Both the position numbers and the translations under genes were made by a program. From the NCBI RefSeq assembly GCF_024362695.1, contig NC_065406.1, forward strand, positions 3,286,001 through 3,350,000: a stretch of DNA of 64,000 nt, given 5' to 3'. This DNA is from Pectinophora gossypiella. Its lineage: Eukaryota; Arthropoda; Insecta; Lepidoptera; Gelechiidae. Shown one piece after another: positions 1 to 11,990 of this stretch (positions within the stretch are counted from its first letter, which is position 1; each line of letters starts with the position of its first letter). The notes beneath the pieces are model-generated. The model was not told the origin of the DNA and searched no databases. It was given only the letters and a program-made list of their open reading frames with translations.

Positions 1-359
1 TGGTGTTTTCACTAGGCGAAGCGCAGTTTATTTAACTTTGGTAGAATCTAAAACAACTTGTATAAACAATGGTAAATCTAATCCTTGTAAACTATACAAA
101 AGGGCTACAAACCGCAATGTGGCAACGGTGTCGTATCAAACATACACGTATACATACACCCATACACACATCCATACATACCTACATAAACTGTATCAAA
201 TTGCTATAAAGTAAAAAGAGCGGAAAGGAACACTCCGATAAACACGTGAAGTGATGATGACGAAACATGAACTTTAAAATGGTTTCGGTTGGTATACTTA
301 ATATTGTGAAGATTGCTAAAGAAAATCTAATTTCGATGTTTTATTTACGTTGAATAGGT

Positions 360-540
360 AAGAGATCACCTGATTGTTTGAAAAAAGTAAGATGGCACGT
401 TAAGCCGTTGGTCCTGGCTATTAGCCGGAAAAATACCTCTATCAACCCGCTGTGGAACAGCGTGGTGGAGTATGCTTTGGTTGATTGAGGGGAGGCCTGT
501 GCCCAGCAGTGGAACATATATAGGCTGTTTATATTATGCA
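360..540 (+). mobile_element. 3' half of a family A variant SINE
   Basis: AGCCGTTGGTCCTGGCTATT through GAACAGCGTGGTGGAGTATG to GGCCTGTGCCCAGCAGTGG matches the alternative 3' half seen at 57370-57475 and 60965-61112. Confidence 0.75.
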
Positions 541-604
541 GGTAAAAGATTAAGCTATCAGAAACTTAGTATTTTGTAATTTAGAAGCACTTAAGCACAA
601 AGTG

Positions 605-775
605 GAAATAGAACAAACTGTCCTAGAAGGACGTACTAATCACATTGAGAATGTACTTGAAAAGTAGTACGATCTACTCTGAACCAGCTGTGTATGAAAC
701 GATTGATGAATGTGGAGGAAACAAGAGAAGTATGTTAGGAGCGAAGCAAATGGAATTCCATAGTCTTATGTATAC
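605..775 (+). mobile_element. Decayed LINE tail of the 41300 family
   Basis: AGTACGATCTACTCTGAACC, GATTGATGAATGTGGAGGAA and AAGCAAATGGAATTCCATAG are shared with 41395-41495. Confidence 0.7.
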
Positions 776-1683
776 GGGGTGTAAGTGACATCGTAACGAA
801 AACTTAGAGGGATGATTCAGACCATAATTCTGAGTTGATATCAAGTGGAATTTCCTGTAATTGGTAGGTAGGTACTTCAACAAACTCAACAATTTTTAAA
901 CGTTGAACCACTAAGCATCTAAATAAAAGAACGAAAACTCCACTAAAATACCTACCTAGGTATCAACATCGTATCACGCACGTGTAACGTACCCGCGCGT
1001 AGGTATGTCTAGCGACTGTTTCGCGCGGTAAAAACTCAAAATCTTAAATAAACATTTGCGACAAGGAAAACACCGACCATCGTTTTTAGTACAATCAAAT
1101 AGACGTTCCATTTTTTTTTTCATTTTATGAAAATGTTTAGATTCCAAAATGGAATAACAGAATAAAAATTTGAATTTTCCAAATCCAAAGTCAGGCATGA
1201 TAGAAAAAAAGAATAATTAGCAGAAGATTATTAAAGGCCAGTTGCCTACTGAAGCCGCGTTCGTAAGTTGGAGTTAAGTAACCGTGACGACAGGTGCTAT
1301 CAAGAAATGTAAGCGTGAATTACTGCGACTGACTAATCCCTATACAAGGATATATACTACAAGTAAACTTAGGGTCATTGACATTTGTACTAGGGTTACT
1401 ACACGCGGTAGAAATAAGCTTATATAGCAGAATATGAATTCAGACATTGTGTTTCTTTAGACCTTTTGCCTGTGGTTTTGATTTCATACAAGACCATAAA
1501 CCTGGCCCCAGGGGGGACAGAGTCTTCTTCTCTGCCCTCCACTGGGGCAGTTCCTGTTCGGCGTGTGAGATGGTGGCTGGGTTCGGATAGCGACACAGAC
1601 CTACGCGAGACAACGTAGAACCGTTGCCCAGGGTGAAGACCTTGGCGGTTGCAGAGGCGGAGATGGTAGCCATCAGTACGGCA

Positions 1684-1778
1684 ATGCAGAACTGAAGGCA
1701 AGAGGGGAACCACTGTCCTATTGCTCCCTAAAAAAGTAGCATGGAGAATGCTACACCGACAAGAGCGTGGCTCTTAAG
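1684..1778 (+). mobile_element. LINE 3' fragment (same family as 35638, plus strand)
   Basis: GCAAGAGGGGAACCACTGTC ... AAAAAGTAGCATGGAGAATG ... ACCGACAAGAGCGTGGCTCT. Confidence 0.65.
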
Positions 1779-1788
1779 CTACTGATCA

Positions 1789-1930
1789 AATCAAATATAC
1801 TTTATTGCACAGAACTAAAATTTCAACAATCAGACAAACCACATGAATACAGCACAATTTGGGCGGCCTTATTGCTCTAGAGCAATTTCTTCCAGGCAAC
1901 CAACAAAAGGAAACAAACATTTACAACTGA
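1789..1930 (-). mobile_element. LINE-type 3' end with ATCAAATCAAAT tail
   Basis: ATCAAATCAAATATACTTTA is the reverse complement of a TTTGATTTGAT-type LINE tail. It is followed by GGCGGCCTTATTGCTCTAGA, shared with 59160-59200. Confidence 0.65.
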
Positions 1931-2039
1931 TGATATTTCTTTAGACATTATTATGATTGGTACTTACGACTGCATATGGAACTTTGTAAATACCAAGTTA
2001 GTAGTAGTATGTGTAATTGACAATGAGAATATAGGTCGT

Positions 2040-2320
2040 AGTCAAATCAAATATACTTCTTTGCATAATAAAATGACCATGCGGACTTATACATAACATA
2101 AGCTCACAACTATATCCCAATTGGGGTAGTCGCAAGTACATCTATCGCAAGGGGTGGCTCTAAAACAATTTCTTCCAGGTAAACCAGAATATTCCTATTA
2201 ATCAATGGTGTAAAAGCGGTACCTAGGCCGCCTGTTGTGCTTTTCTGTATATGTTGTCCTTATCTCTGTATTTTGTGTCCATTGTGCTCAATAAAGTATT
2301 TTATCCATCTATCTACTTGA
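2040..2320. repeat. Mosaic of LINE tail, SINE family C fragment and a second LINE tail
   Basis: AAATCAAATATACTTCTTTG (tail, minus), then TATATCCCAATTGGGGTAGT (family C, minus). From about 2221, GCCGCCTGTTGTGCTTTTCT to CATTGTGCTCAATAAAGTAT on the plus strand is the inverse of 59105-59185. Confidence 0.65.
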
Positions 2321-2330
2321 TACTGGTTGA

Positions 2331-5282
2331 TTTCTTTAAACTCTCTTCAACACTAAAGTTGCCACGGATATAGATAGTCGAGATATATTTTTACTTTACT
2401 GCAAGACTAGGCCAGTAGAAATCCTTAAAGCACGAGTAATATAAACATCTAGGCAACCAAACTAGTCTAGCCTGTTTTTTTTTTCAAAAACGACTTTCTT
2501 GCGATGGTTCGGAACGGGCAAGCGAATTGATACTATCCAACATTGTAACGTTTTAAACATGCGCATTATTCCAACCGACTTTCCCTGGCTTTTCCTTGTA
2601 ACTACAACCTTTCCGATACCAGACCATCATCCATAAAGATTTAGAAACCTCACTCGACGCTCAATAAATCATAGATAAATGCTCTGATAATATCCATTAC
2701 ATCGGATCAAGCCCAGCATCATTAGGACCACTTTCATCTAATATTCGACCTAAGAGTTCATTAACCGGACAATGGAGAGAATAAATAGTAGTGATCCGTT
2801 GATTGAACACCTACACTTTGACAGGGAAAGTGATCCGTCATGTGCGCGCGCGCCACTGTATTACGTCGCGTAATGTACATTGTGATTGTGCGCAAAGAAA
2901 AAGTTGCGCGTAGGTGGAATTGTTATAATTGAGTGGGACGGATAAGCTACTTATGTAGGCCATTTGGTCCTTGTTCATAATACGAATGGTTACACTTTTA
3001 TCATCGTTAATCCAATTTGCATTATAAAAGATCTTAAGATTGCACAGATGGTAAATGGCAGAGAAGGAAAAGCATTTGCAGATGTCTCTATTGTTACAGA
3101 CTTAAATAGTATTAACCTAGCAACAGACAGAGTGGATAAACAGATCATTAAAGCAACGAATGTAATTTTCGATGAATTACTTAATTTCAAAATAACGATT
3201 GCACAATGTAACGAAGAAGCATGCTTTACAATCGTGAAAGTGCAACCTCTCGATACATATTTAGACAATCCTGGCCTTGATGGTTTGAAGCACCGCAATG
3301 CAGTATACAGTCACGAATCACATACCTATTGTTACAATAACAATGTTTGCTAACATTGTTAGAAGATGGTAGATCATTAATCATAGATTTTACTATTTGA
3401 AGTCGTATTCCAAGTACAAGCTTTGAAGTTAACAACAACAAGGTTATGTAACAAGAATTTATAAACAAATTATGTCATGGCTCGAGTAAGTACGTGTAGA
3501 TTCGGTACTGAATATGCTTAATTAGCTTAGAAGCCATTGACCACACGTATTACTATTTGTAAACATGGAAACGTGCGTTTAACGTCTAAAGATGAACGCA
3601 TAGCTCAAGTACGCGGTTATCTAAAGTTATTATTAGATTTGGACATACTTATCGGCAAATACCATAGACAGGGAAATTGTGTCAATAAACGTTTTGCTCC
3701 TAATTGCGTTAATATCGCTACTCAATATTGTCTAGAAAATCTGTATTGTTGTTGTTGTTTAAATTCGCCTTATATAAGGCAGGCAACGATCTGAGGACCA
3801 TACAGCCTTGACTTTAGTAATTTAATATTCGAGAATCACGATCAAAATAGGCCTTGTCTTCAGTTTTCAATCTCTTTCCTTTAATATTGAAGAAAGCCGT
3901 CTGATTTGTCAAAAAAACGTAACAGCGTCTTGTATAAGGTCTTTCGTAAAAGCGGTGAGGGCAGCAGGCCAGATGTTTTTAATGAGAATTTATGTCTGCA
4001 TATCAACATCGAGAGAGTCCGCGGTATCGGATAAGACGAAAAATATTCGGCCCGTTGCAAAACCAAGATGTATAGATGCCCGGCTACTTTCTCTTGGCAA
4101 CCCGGACGTGCGACTTTTTCATTGTTTTTGTTGTTAATACGATATTATAATAACGAAATTGAAAGTTAAACGTACTTGTGAAAAATCGAAAGCAAATTGG
4201 CCGCGTGTTTATGTGCTTTTAATTCCTTTTAACAGCTTTTATGAGCCTTTAAACGTCCTGTCGTTACGTTGTGTCACCAGAAGTCGTAATCTGCTGTATC
4301 ATTTCGATTATTGACGATAAACTCTTAATAATAACGATATTTTACTGCAATTGAATGCCTCACGCATCGCGCAGGTGTATTTAAGCTACTGGAATTGGAT
4401 CGAAGATAAATTATAATATAACAGCTTAGAAATAGAAGCCAGTCTAAAATAGTCAGAAAACCATCTAATTTTCTCTTTTGCATTATTTATGAAATTTTTT
4501 TACGAATTGTGTAATAATGCGTACGACATTTGACCGTATTTATTGATGACGTCATGAGTAATATTCGACATAAGTTTTTTTTTTATAAAATGTTAATTTC
4601 TAGCTTGCCAAAATCGTTTTATGCGTGGTAGCCATTTTGTAAGTATTATAAATCCATTTTAGACATTCGTTAAAAGAAATTGTTGAGCAAAACGGTTTCG
4701 TAAATAGAATGTCGTTATTTAGAGTAGACGAGAATTCCGACGTTTTTAAATTGGGCTGCGTATGAGCAGAGAAAGTTGTCAATGTAAACATTCAAACTTC
4801 TAAAGATGATTGCTCGATGAAATTGAAAAAATAAATGTTTACTTTTTAAATGGGCTATCAATAAAAAAGTAAAATTGATGGGAAACGTGTGTCAGTCATT
4901 TTGAAATGTAACCAAACCGAAAAAACATTCTAAATTTAAATTTCGTTGTTATGGCAACTGAATATACATAAAGGGTGAATTTTTGAAAGTGCTTCTATGC
5001 GTAATCGGTAAGGCGATTTTATGTAGTTGCAAATAAGAGTTGATTACAAAGAAGATTCTCATAGATCACTCTAATTTTATCTATTTGCCACCGAAATTAG
5101 GTACTACTAGGCATTTTCCAAAATTCCCCTAAGTAAATAACATCGTAATCGCCCTCAGTCCAAAGCAGTTAAAAAAAGGTAGCCGTTACGTCATAGCATT
5201 GACATTAGCCCAGCGAGGCGATAAATTAACCAATTCTATTGGCTTATATATATCACGTCACACGCGATATGCGGGCTGTGTG
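2331..5282. other. No supported gene
   Basis: AT-rich, mostly single-copy-looking DNA. It holds the unidentified frame at 2964-3353 and its follower at 3537-3794, and a CG-alternating patch TGCGCGCGCGCCA at about 2840. No splice-linked exons found. Confidence 0.5.
2964..3353 (+). other. Unidentified open frame, 129 codons
   Basis: A frame with a protein-like composition (MVNGREGKAFADVSIVTDLN, KQIIKATNVIFDELLNFKIT). A second open frame of 85 codons follows at 3537-3794 after a gap with stops. I recognise no family. It could be decayed coding DNA from a transposon or virus-like element, or chance. Confidence 0.2.
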
Positions 5283-5520
5283 TGCCGTATTTATCAAAAC
5301 TTACAAGTCTACACGTTCACAAGCTACAAGTACGTGTAAATTACGTTTATCAAAAAAAGTTGAAGGATTGTAAAATATAATTGTGAAATAAATATTGACA
5401 CTTGTAACATGTACTTAATTTACATGTGTAGTTTTGATAAACACATTCTTGTAATAATTCATTAAATTTACAAGAAAATTTCTTGTAATACAGGGCTTGT
5501 AAGTTTTGATAAACACGGCA
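5283..5520. mobile_element. 238-bp MITE with ~25-bp terminal inverted repeats
   Basis: Left end TGCCGTATTTATCAAAACTT and right end, read in reverse complement, TGCCGTGTTTATCAAAACTT match over 25 bp with one difference. Internal TTGATAAACAC and CTTGTAA words repeat the end motifs. The target duplication is not clear. Confidence 0.8.
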
Positions 5521-5567
5521 TTGGTCTCCGTCTGATGTTCGCACTTTTGAAGTAACCTTTTGATTTT

Positions 5568-5870
5568 TATATTTGAACTAGCTTTTGCCCGCGACTTCGT
5601 CCACGTGGCGTGTTATTATAAAAGAGAGATATTTGTGTGTGTGAGAGTCCATATCAAATTTCAAACATCTAACTTATGCAGTTTAGAATTTTTCATACAA
5701 ATGTTTTTTCCCACTAATTCCCGTTCCCGTGGGAATTTCGGGAATTTCTTTCTTAGTGCACCTTTACGGTACCTAAGCTACGTTCCTTCCAAACAAGTGC
5801 CTACGTTTAGCCGTTTAGGCTGTGCGTTGATATGTCAGTCAGTGAGTCAGTCAGTTTCTCCTTTTATATA
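5568..5870 (+). repeat. Interspersed repeat starting CTAGCTTTTGCCCGCGACTT
   Basis: ACTAGCTTTTGCCCGCGACT followed by TCGTCCACGTGGCGTG is a common arthropod repeat start. The body (CCGTTTAGGCTGTGCGTTGA, TCAGTCAGTGAGTCAGTCAG) fits. Relatives lie at 40993-41240 and, inverted, at 48185-48615. Confidence 0.7.
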
Positions 5871-5944
5871 ACATTTATACTACTAAGTGTAACATTGTGT
5901 GAATTAATCTGTAAGCTCCCCAAACAAAATAAAATAAAATAGTA

Positions 5945-6200
5945 TGGCTTACCCTCTCGCATGGCGGTGGCGCGTCCACCACCTCCGTATAGATGCATAG
6001 AGTGGACTTTCTGGACAAAGAGTCGCTGGCCAGACTGCTCGAGCTGGATCCTGTAGAGAACTTCATCTTGGCTCATCAGGTCACGTCTAGATGCGAGCCC
6101 GTGCGGTGTAACCGGCACATCACACAGAGGCCTTCTCGAAGTCCCTTTAAGTCTCACTTGTCTTGATGACCAGTATAAGTTGACCCCGGATTTTTAATGA
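5945..6200 (-). CDS. Possible orphan coding exon (unidentified)
   Basis: On the minus strand about 80 codons stay open (KSGVNLYWSSRQVRLKGTSR ... DLMSQDEVLYRIQLEQSGQR ... HSMHLYGGGGRATAMREG) and end at a strong donor, GAGAG then GTAAGC, at about 5950. The plus strand is also open over part of it (VDFLDKESLARLLELDPVEN) and stops at about 6162. GC content and codon texture exceed the surroundings. I recognise no family and could not find a clear acceptor or partner exon, so the strand is uncertain. Confidence 0.25.
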
Positions 6201-7819
6201 AGAGTGAATTAGTGGGTGACAGCTCGTCAATTGTCAGAGTTCAAAGGATAGTAGCTGATCCTGAGGAATAGCCAGTCTCCTATGCTTGGGTAGCCTGTAA
6301 CAAGAGAAAGGATACAATTAATAACTTGATTTTTTTCACTTTTATGTTGACGGAGTCAAGTTGTTTGGGTTGGAATTGGAAATTATACTTTTATAAAAAG
6401 TTCAATTTCTTTTTAGTAAGTACCTATCTAATTGACTCTACCGAATTTGGGAAAATAACGAACTTAATTGGGTATTTGGATTAGCATACGTACTAGGTAA
6501 GTAGCTACATTAATAATAAATAAAAATAATTTTATTTTTACGACGATTGCTTACAAAATCATTCGAATGCAACTGATTTCCTATAATTTTACTGTTTTTT
6601 TTAGGAAATATAATAAATATGCAGATAAGTACACTTATTAATTATAATATCTCTGGCAACTTTAAGCGTAAAAAAATATAAAGAAAGCCATTTAATATAG
6701 AGGTCAGTGCATTTAATGTACACAATATAAAAATAAAACATTATTTTTTATTACTGAATGCAATTCCAAATTACCTAATTTGGAACGAAGCCGCCAGTTG
6801 TTTATAAAACGCGGAATACACTTTTGAAAATAAATATCGCGCTTTTTAATTAATTTCGAATTAGGTTCTTTATGAGTGCAGTGTTACAATGAAATGTAAA
6901 ACTATGCGTGTTTCACAATAGAGGTCATTTTCTTGCAATAGCAAGTGTGAAATATCATGTTGCAAGTCGAAGCAAGGACTCTGCAATTTAGATAAGTCGA
7001 TGGAAGTTCAGATAGACGAATCGAATCCATTAGTGTAAAGATTGAACGAGCGATAACAGAAAGTGTATCAACGATTGTGGTATTGAAACGAATGATTTCT
7101 TACGTGAATGTGAAGGCTAAAACTGACCGATAACGTTCATAATGCCGATGTTTCTATACTTTAACGTGACGTCAAATTGTTAAATTAAAACATCTCATTA
7201 AAGTGGTCATAATATTTTAAATAATCGTAATTATAACCTATGTTAAATTCTTAAATCAAGTGCGTAACTTAGCGAGGTACTTACCTACATTTCATTATAA
7301 ATATTACGAAATCTGAAGTAAAAGAACATCAAAACAAAAATACAAATAAACAGCGCAAAACAATATTTTTTTATTTACCACAAAAACAAGCGCTAGCTTG
7401 TTGCAGAATCAGCTGACAATGTCGTCAGTTATAGTAGAATTAGTATCCAATAGCGTCCGTGTCAGTTCGAATTTCGAATGCACTTTTTATGGTACAGATT
7501 TTTTTGCTTTTCTGTAGATATTGACACTACATCGCGTGATCTTTGTCAATTTAGCGTAACGGCATTAGGTAAAAACGTAAAAATAAAGAAATGTTTGCAA
7601 TCGCATGACCATTTGCGGTCGAACACCGGTTGCAATGTGTACAAACAGCCAATATTTCCTTTTAAAATATTTATCAATGGATGCTTGCCGTACACAGCCA
7701 GGAAAGTGAGATAAGCGTTCGGGACGCGGGCCATTTTTTTAAGTAACTGAAAAAAAAATCCGACACTCCGCTTGTCCTACTGTCTCGACTCTATGAAGTG
7801 TTTATATAAGCAATCATTG

Positions 7820-7892
7820 CAGGGGGGTTAAAATGGCCACATCGAAGCAATTCGTCTAAGAAAGCCGTAATGTCAAATAGCAATATTGCTTT
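7820..7892. mobile_element. MITE family G end
   Basis: AGGGGGGTTAAAATGGCCAC, ATCGAAGCAATTCGTCTAAG, then TAGCAATATTGCTTTC. One terminal region plus the inner palindrome. Confidence 0.75.
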
Positions 7893-8424
7893 CCGAAAAC
7901 AAACGTGTGCTTATATCCATGTTCATCAATTAACAGATTTAATTTTGTCGTGTATCATAATTTGAATTTAGAACTTCAAAAACAGAACGTTTTACGTATG
8001 TTATAAATCGTATTTCACTTTTCTTTTACCATACATTACTCATACATTCAAATTAAAATAATAATTCACAACCAGTCGTTACTGCGTATCGTGTCCTTCA
8101 CATAACAAAGAAAAGCTTTGTTCAACAAAAGTTAACAGAATATGGGAAAACCATGCGATTTCGACAGCATATCCAGTTGTGAGGGGTATAACTATGACAA
8201 TAGCTAGAATATGATAAAAACTATGGGAATTCAGTAAAGACTGGATGGTTAAGTCAATAGACAATGACGAAACAAAAAGATGTTTAGATTTGTTTGTTTA
8301 GACTAGATAACAATATGATTTTAATCTGTATATTTTTTCCCTTTGCCTACCCGAATGGCCAAATTGAAAAAAAAAAAACATTCGTTACGTAATTCGTCAA
8401 TTCATATAATACACGCACTCCTCG

Positions 8425-8565
8425 CCAGCTATATTTAAGTCCTATGTAATAAAGGGCGAGTCTATTGCCGTAAATCGGGCACAAATCCTGAAAACCACGT
8501 GATTTAAATTTTATCTATGATCCAAATTCCAAATATGAATTCAAACTAGTCAAATTCAGTGGTTT
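8425..8565 (+). repeat. Dispersed repeat, copy 1
   Basis: TTTAAGTCCTATGTAATAAA, GGGCACAAATCCTGAAAACC and AATATGAATTCAAACTAG are shared with 26035-26160. Confidence 0.68.
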
Positions 8566-9994
8566 AGGGGTCGAACCGGAATTTCCCCGCGGCACTAAGA
8601 CATGTCACCGGTCGGTCTCCGCACACAACTGGCACGGATTTTCAACAATAGGTACACTTTCCTGAGAAAGACACTTTAAGTCTTTTGGCACTAGGCTGTA
8701 TTATAATGTTTCTGTCCCGCTGTCAAATTATCCTACACCTATTAATAAACCTTTCTCCATGCTTACCCCACACCAGAAGTCCCATCAATCTCCACCGGAA
8801 GAAACAAAAGAACACAATCACAACATTAGACCAACAGTACACCACGATTCCTTCAAACTGAGCGCCTCCACGGAAGCAGTTTGTATAAATATGATAACGT
8901 CCCACTTTTCTATCAGGAACTGATGTGGCACGCGAGTTTAGAATACATTATTAGATCGCTGAAGCAAGGAGACGCAGGAAATGCCACATTGACCGACATG
9001 CCGAGCGATCAACATTATGTGATCGGAGTATACAGCACTATTTATGATTAGGTTGGTATGATTGATTGGTACCGGCATGGTGGCAATTATCGTTTTAGTT
9101 AAAAGGCGGGTGCCATTAAAGGTGTTAAGTACCTACATAAATAGGCTTATATAGTGTCAAACCCGATATCTAGTCAAACAAATGAAATCTACTTAACCTG
9201 ATTCAAAATATCTGTGAAAAATACCTTCTCATCTGTTCACGCCAACGTGAACGCACCATAATATTGAAAAACGGCAACCCCGATGACGTTCCGGTCCCGG
9301 TCTATATTATCTGTGCTCTATCCAATTCACTCTCTACTATCTATCTCCGCGTCACGTAACTACCGACTATAACAATCGCGTACGCGCACAAAATGTAATG
9401 AAACAATCAAGTCAATAAACAATCCCCCTCAAGAAACGAAGCTTTCATTGAAGCAATCCCATCAACACCTACAACAAACAATAACCCCACGCCGGAGCTA
9501 CTGCAGCGCCGACATCATCAAATACTCGGAAAGCTCGCAAGTTTATGTTTCAAAAATATTAACAAAAAAAAAACAAAAATAATTAAAAAAAAATAATAAT
9601 AAATGAATAAAAAATAATAATTATTGTCTTTTATGTTTTGTTTATTATAAAAAACAAAAATGACAGTATTTTACAGTAGGTGCTGAAATATAGAGCTTTT
9701 AATTCTTAATATTAACGTTCCAAATTTAAAATTTAATTCCAAAACTCGCTTTTTGTTGAACAAAAATTCAGAACTCCTTCGATTTTTTTAAAAGAAGAAT
9801 ACTTTAAAACGATAACGTTGATTTAGATGTAAACAGGTTGAAGCGTCTAGAAGAAGTGCATAATGAACGACAAACAAGAGAAAGGTAGATAAGAAGCGTT
9901 AAGACGATAAGAGTAAAGATGACAGGCACACTATGACAGGAAAAGACACTGTGAGGATTAGTAATGAAGTATAAACACTAACATCCTATAAACT

Positions 9995-10110
9995 ATCATA
10001 ATGGCGCCGATTCCTGCAGACACCTCCGAATTTTATTTTAAGTTATGCCCGTCATTTTCTTATCCGCCGAAAAGAAAAGGGACGGGTAATCAGCATAAAA
10101 TTTATGGAAC
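9995..10110 (+). repeat. Copy of the GTTATACCTGTCATTTTCTT repeat
   Basis: CGCCGATTCCTGCAGACACC, TTAAGTTATGCCCGTCATTT and AAAGGGACGGGTAATCAGCA match the fold-back family at 57850-58185. Confidence 0.65.
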
Positions 10111-10149
10111 ACGGCAATTTTAGGCAGACATTTAATTTAAACGGATACT

Positions 10150-10700
10150 AAAGCCACTGCTTCTCAAATTCCATAGCCACTTTACCGGCAATGTATATTT
10201 TATGTGACAGGCTGCAATTTTATCATTACTTTTTAAAAGATACTGCATACAAAAGTTTTTTTTTTGTTAAATACCCGATCATACTAAAGTTTTTAGCTTT
10301 TCTGTGATAAGGAGGGATCTCCTAGCATAAAAAATAAAATAAAAAGGGTTTTATTTCTGTAAATCTATAACAAACAAGTTACAGGGGCTTCCCTAAAAGT
10401 AGTCAGATGACGCTTGTGATGGGAATGCCTCGCTCTTCCAACGCAACCAGTACAATTTGATTTACACTATATTGTCTTAAAGTAAAACTTAGGTAAATTA
10501 ACTTTATTAGCATGATAGTCGATATTTGTTTTTTTGCCCTGCAGGTTTATAATACACAAGACGACCTTTTAATATGCTATCGCGAAGCTCCGTGCGTCCT
10601 CGTAAAAGCTTGCGGACGGGTGGAGTGCTTTGAAATATGAACTATGTATTCGCTCATACTTGTATGGCGCGCGGTTTCTACCTCACTTGGCCCTTCTAAC
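10150..10700 (+). repeat. Repeat family H, copy 1, with an internal insertion
   Basis: CACTGCTTCTCAAATTCCAT, AGATACTGCATACAAAAGTT, GATCTCCTAGCAT, then (after extra sequence at about 10327-10500) CATGATAGTCGATATTTG, AAGACGACCTTTTAATATGC and TCGCTCATACTTGTATGGCG match 63000-63345 in order. Confidence 0.72.
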
Positions 10701-10711
10701 CTCTTTCTTTA

Positions 10712-11041
10712 ACGGCCTCCGCGGTCTAGGTGGTTGAGCGCTGTCCTCACGATCCGGAGGTCCCGGGTTCCAATCCCGGTGGGGACAAATCACAAAAATC
10801 ACTTTGTGATTTTTAGTTTGGTTAGGACATTACAGGCTGATCACCTGATTGTCCAAAAGTAAGATGCTATGTGCTTCGGAAGGCATGTTAAGCAGTTAGT
10901 CCCGGTTACTACTTAAGTGATGTAAGTACGTAGTCGTTATATGAGTCATGTCAAGGGCTTATGACGGCTCAATAATAAGCATGACACCAGGGTTGATGGG
11001 CTTGGTAATCCACTTCAAAACCCATACGATAGAAGACCTTT
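10712..11041 (+). mobile_element. SINE family A (tRNA-headed), near full length
   Basis: tRNA-like head GCCTCCGCGGTCTAGGTGGT with internal promoter box B GGGTTCCAATCCC near 10765, then the family body (ATCACAAAAATCAC, TTGGTTAGGACATTACAGGC, ATGCTATGTGCTTCGGAAGG) and the 3' end CCACTTCAAAACCCATACGA. About 330 bp. Confidence 0.9.
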
Positions 11042-11487
11042 TTCTTCTATTCAAAGATGTATTCCATAAATGATTTAAACATATTTTCAACAGCACAACT
11101 CTTACGTAACGTTAATATAAATAAAATAAATATTTTTCCAGTAGCCATAGAAAATAATAATAATAGAGATGTGTCAATAGGTATTGTGTAAGATAGGTCT
11201 ATTGATGAGCTGGGTGTTGACAAGTTACACCATATTATCAAGATAATATTTCTTATAATTGCGGTCGTTATTTCGAACGCACGAACAGTGACATAATCCT
11301 TATTTAAGATGTTTACATGTGTTGAAGGGTTATTAGTGTTACTTATAATTGCTATTGTCGATTGAAAACTGTTGAAATTCTTTAACACTTTTTTCTGGAT
11401 TTAACGCATGGTGTAATAACATTTCTTTGCACAAACGCACACACAAACATCTCTCACCCTAAACGCATATACCTGCTCCGTTCCGTC

Positions 11488-11708
11488 GTGGGTAAAAAGG
11501 CCACTCCGAAGTAATCCATCTAAAAAGCAATATAGTTATTTGTTGATATTTGCGCATAAATGACAAATGCAGCAGAGACTTGGTTAAGGGAGCTTAAGCT
11601 GGATATTTGATCCAAGCAGGATATTTGTCTGCCATACGCAATAATAATAATGACAAATAGCAATATTGCTTTTAGATGAATTGCAACAATGTGGCGTTTT
11701 TAACCCTT
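11488..11708. mobile_element. MITE family G, near complete
   Basis: Ends GGTAAAAAGGCCACTCCGAA and, in reverse complement, GGTTAAAAACGCCACATTGT are imperfect inverted repeats. Both then run into AGCAATATTGCTATTTG-type subterminal sequence with palindromic CAATATTG. Confidence 0.75.
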
Positions 11709-11799
11709 TGAAGATCCTGCAGTGCATGCAGTATTTAGTAGTAGTAGTTGTTGTAAAATTTATCATAATCATCATCTCTTTAGAGTTATCCCGTTTTTC

Positions 11800-11990
11800 A
11801 CAGGGTCCGCTTACCTAACCTAAAGATTTGACACGTCCGGTTTTTTACAGAAGCGACTGCCTGTCTGACCTTCCAACCCGCGAAGGGAAAATCAGCTCAA
11901 CATAGGTTAGGTCACATGCCTCCTAAACGCATTTCTCGGGTATGTGGGTTTCATCACGATGTTTTCCTTCACCGCTGAGCACATAGCTAA
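11800..11990 (-). mobile_element. SINE family D body
   Basis: GTCCGGTTTTTTACAGAAGC, ACCTTCCAACCCGCGAAGGG and TTTCCTTCACCGCTGAGCAC are the family D body in reverse complement. Confidence 0.8.

Larger units (their letters stand above)
6201..9994. other. No supported gene
   Basis: AT-rich. Contains the family G MITE end at 7820-7892, the dispersed repeat at 8425-8565 and a very A-rich tract at 9560-9650. Nothing else recognised. Confidence 0.5.

Noticed and set aside
10712..10790. Possible true tRNA genes at the tRNA-like heads (also 16895, 41817, 42543, 52880, 45500)
   Set aside because: Each is fused to a repeated body and several have target duplications; stems are imperfect. They are SINE heads, not tRNA genes.
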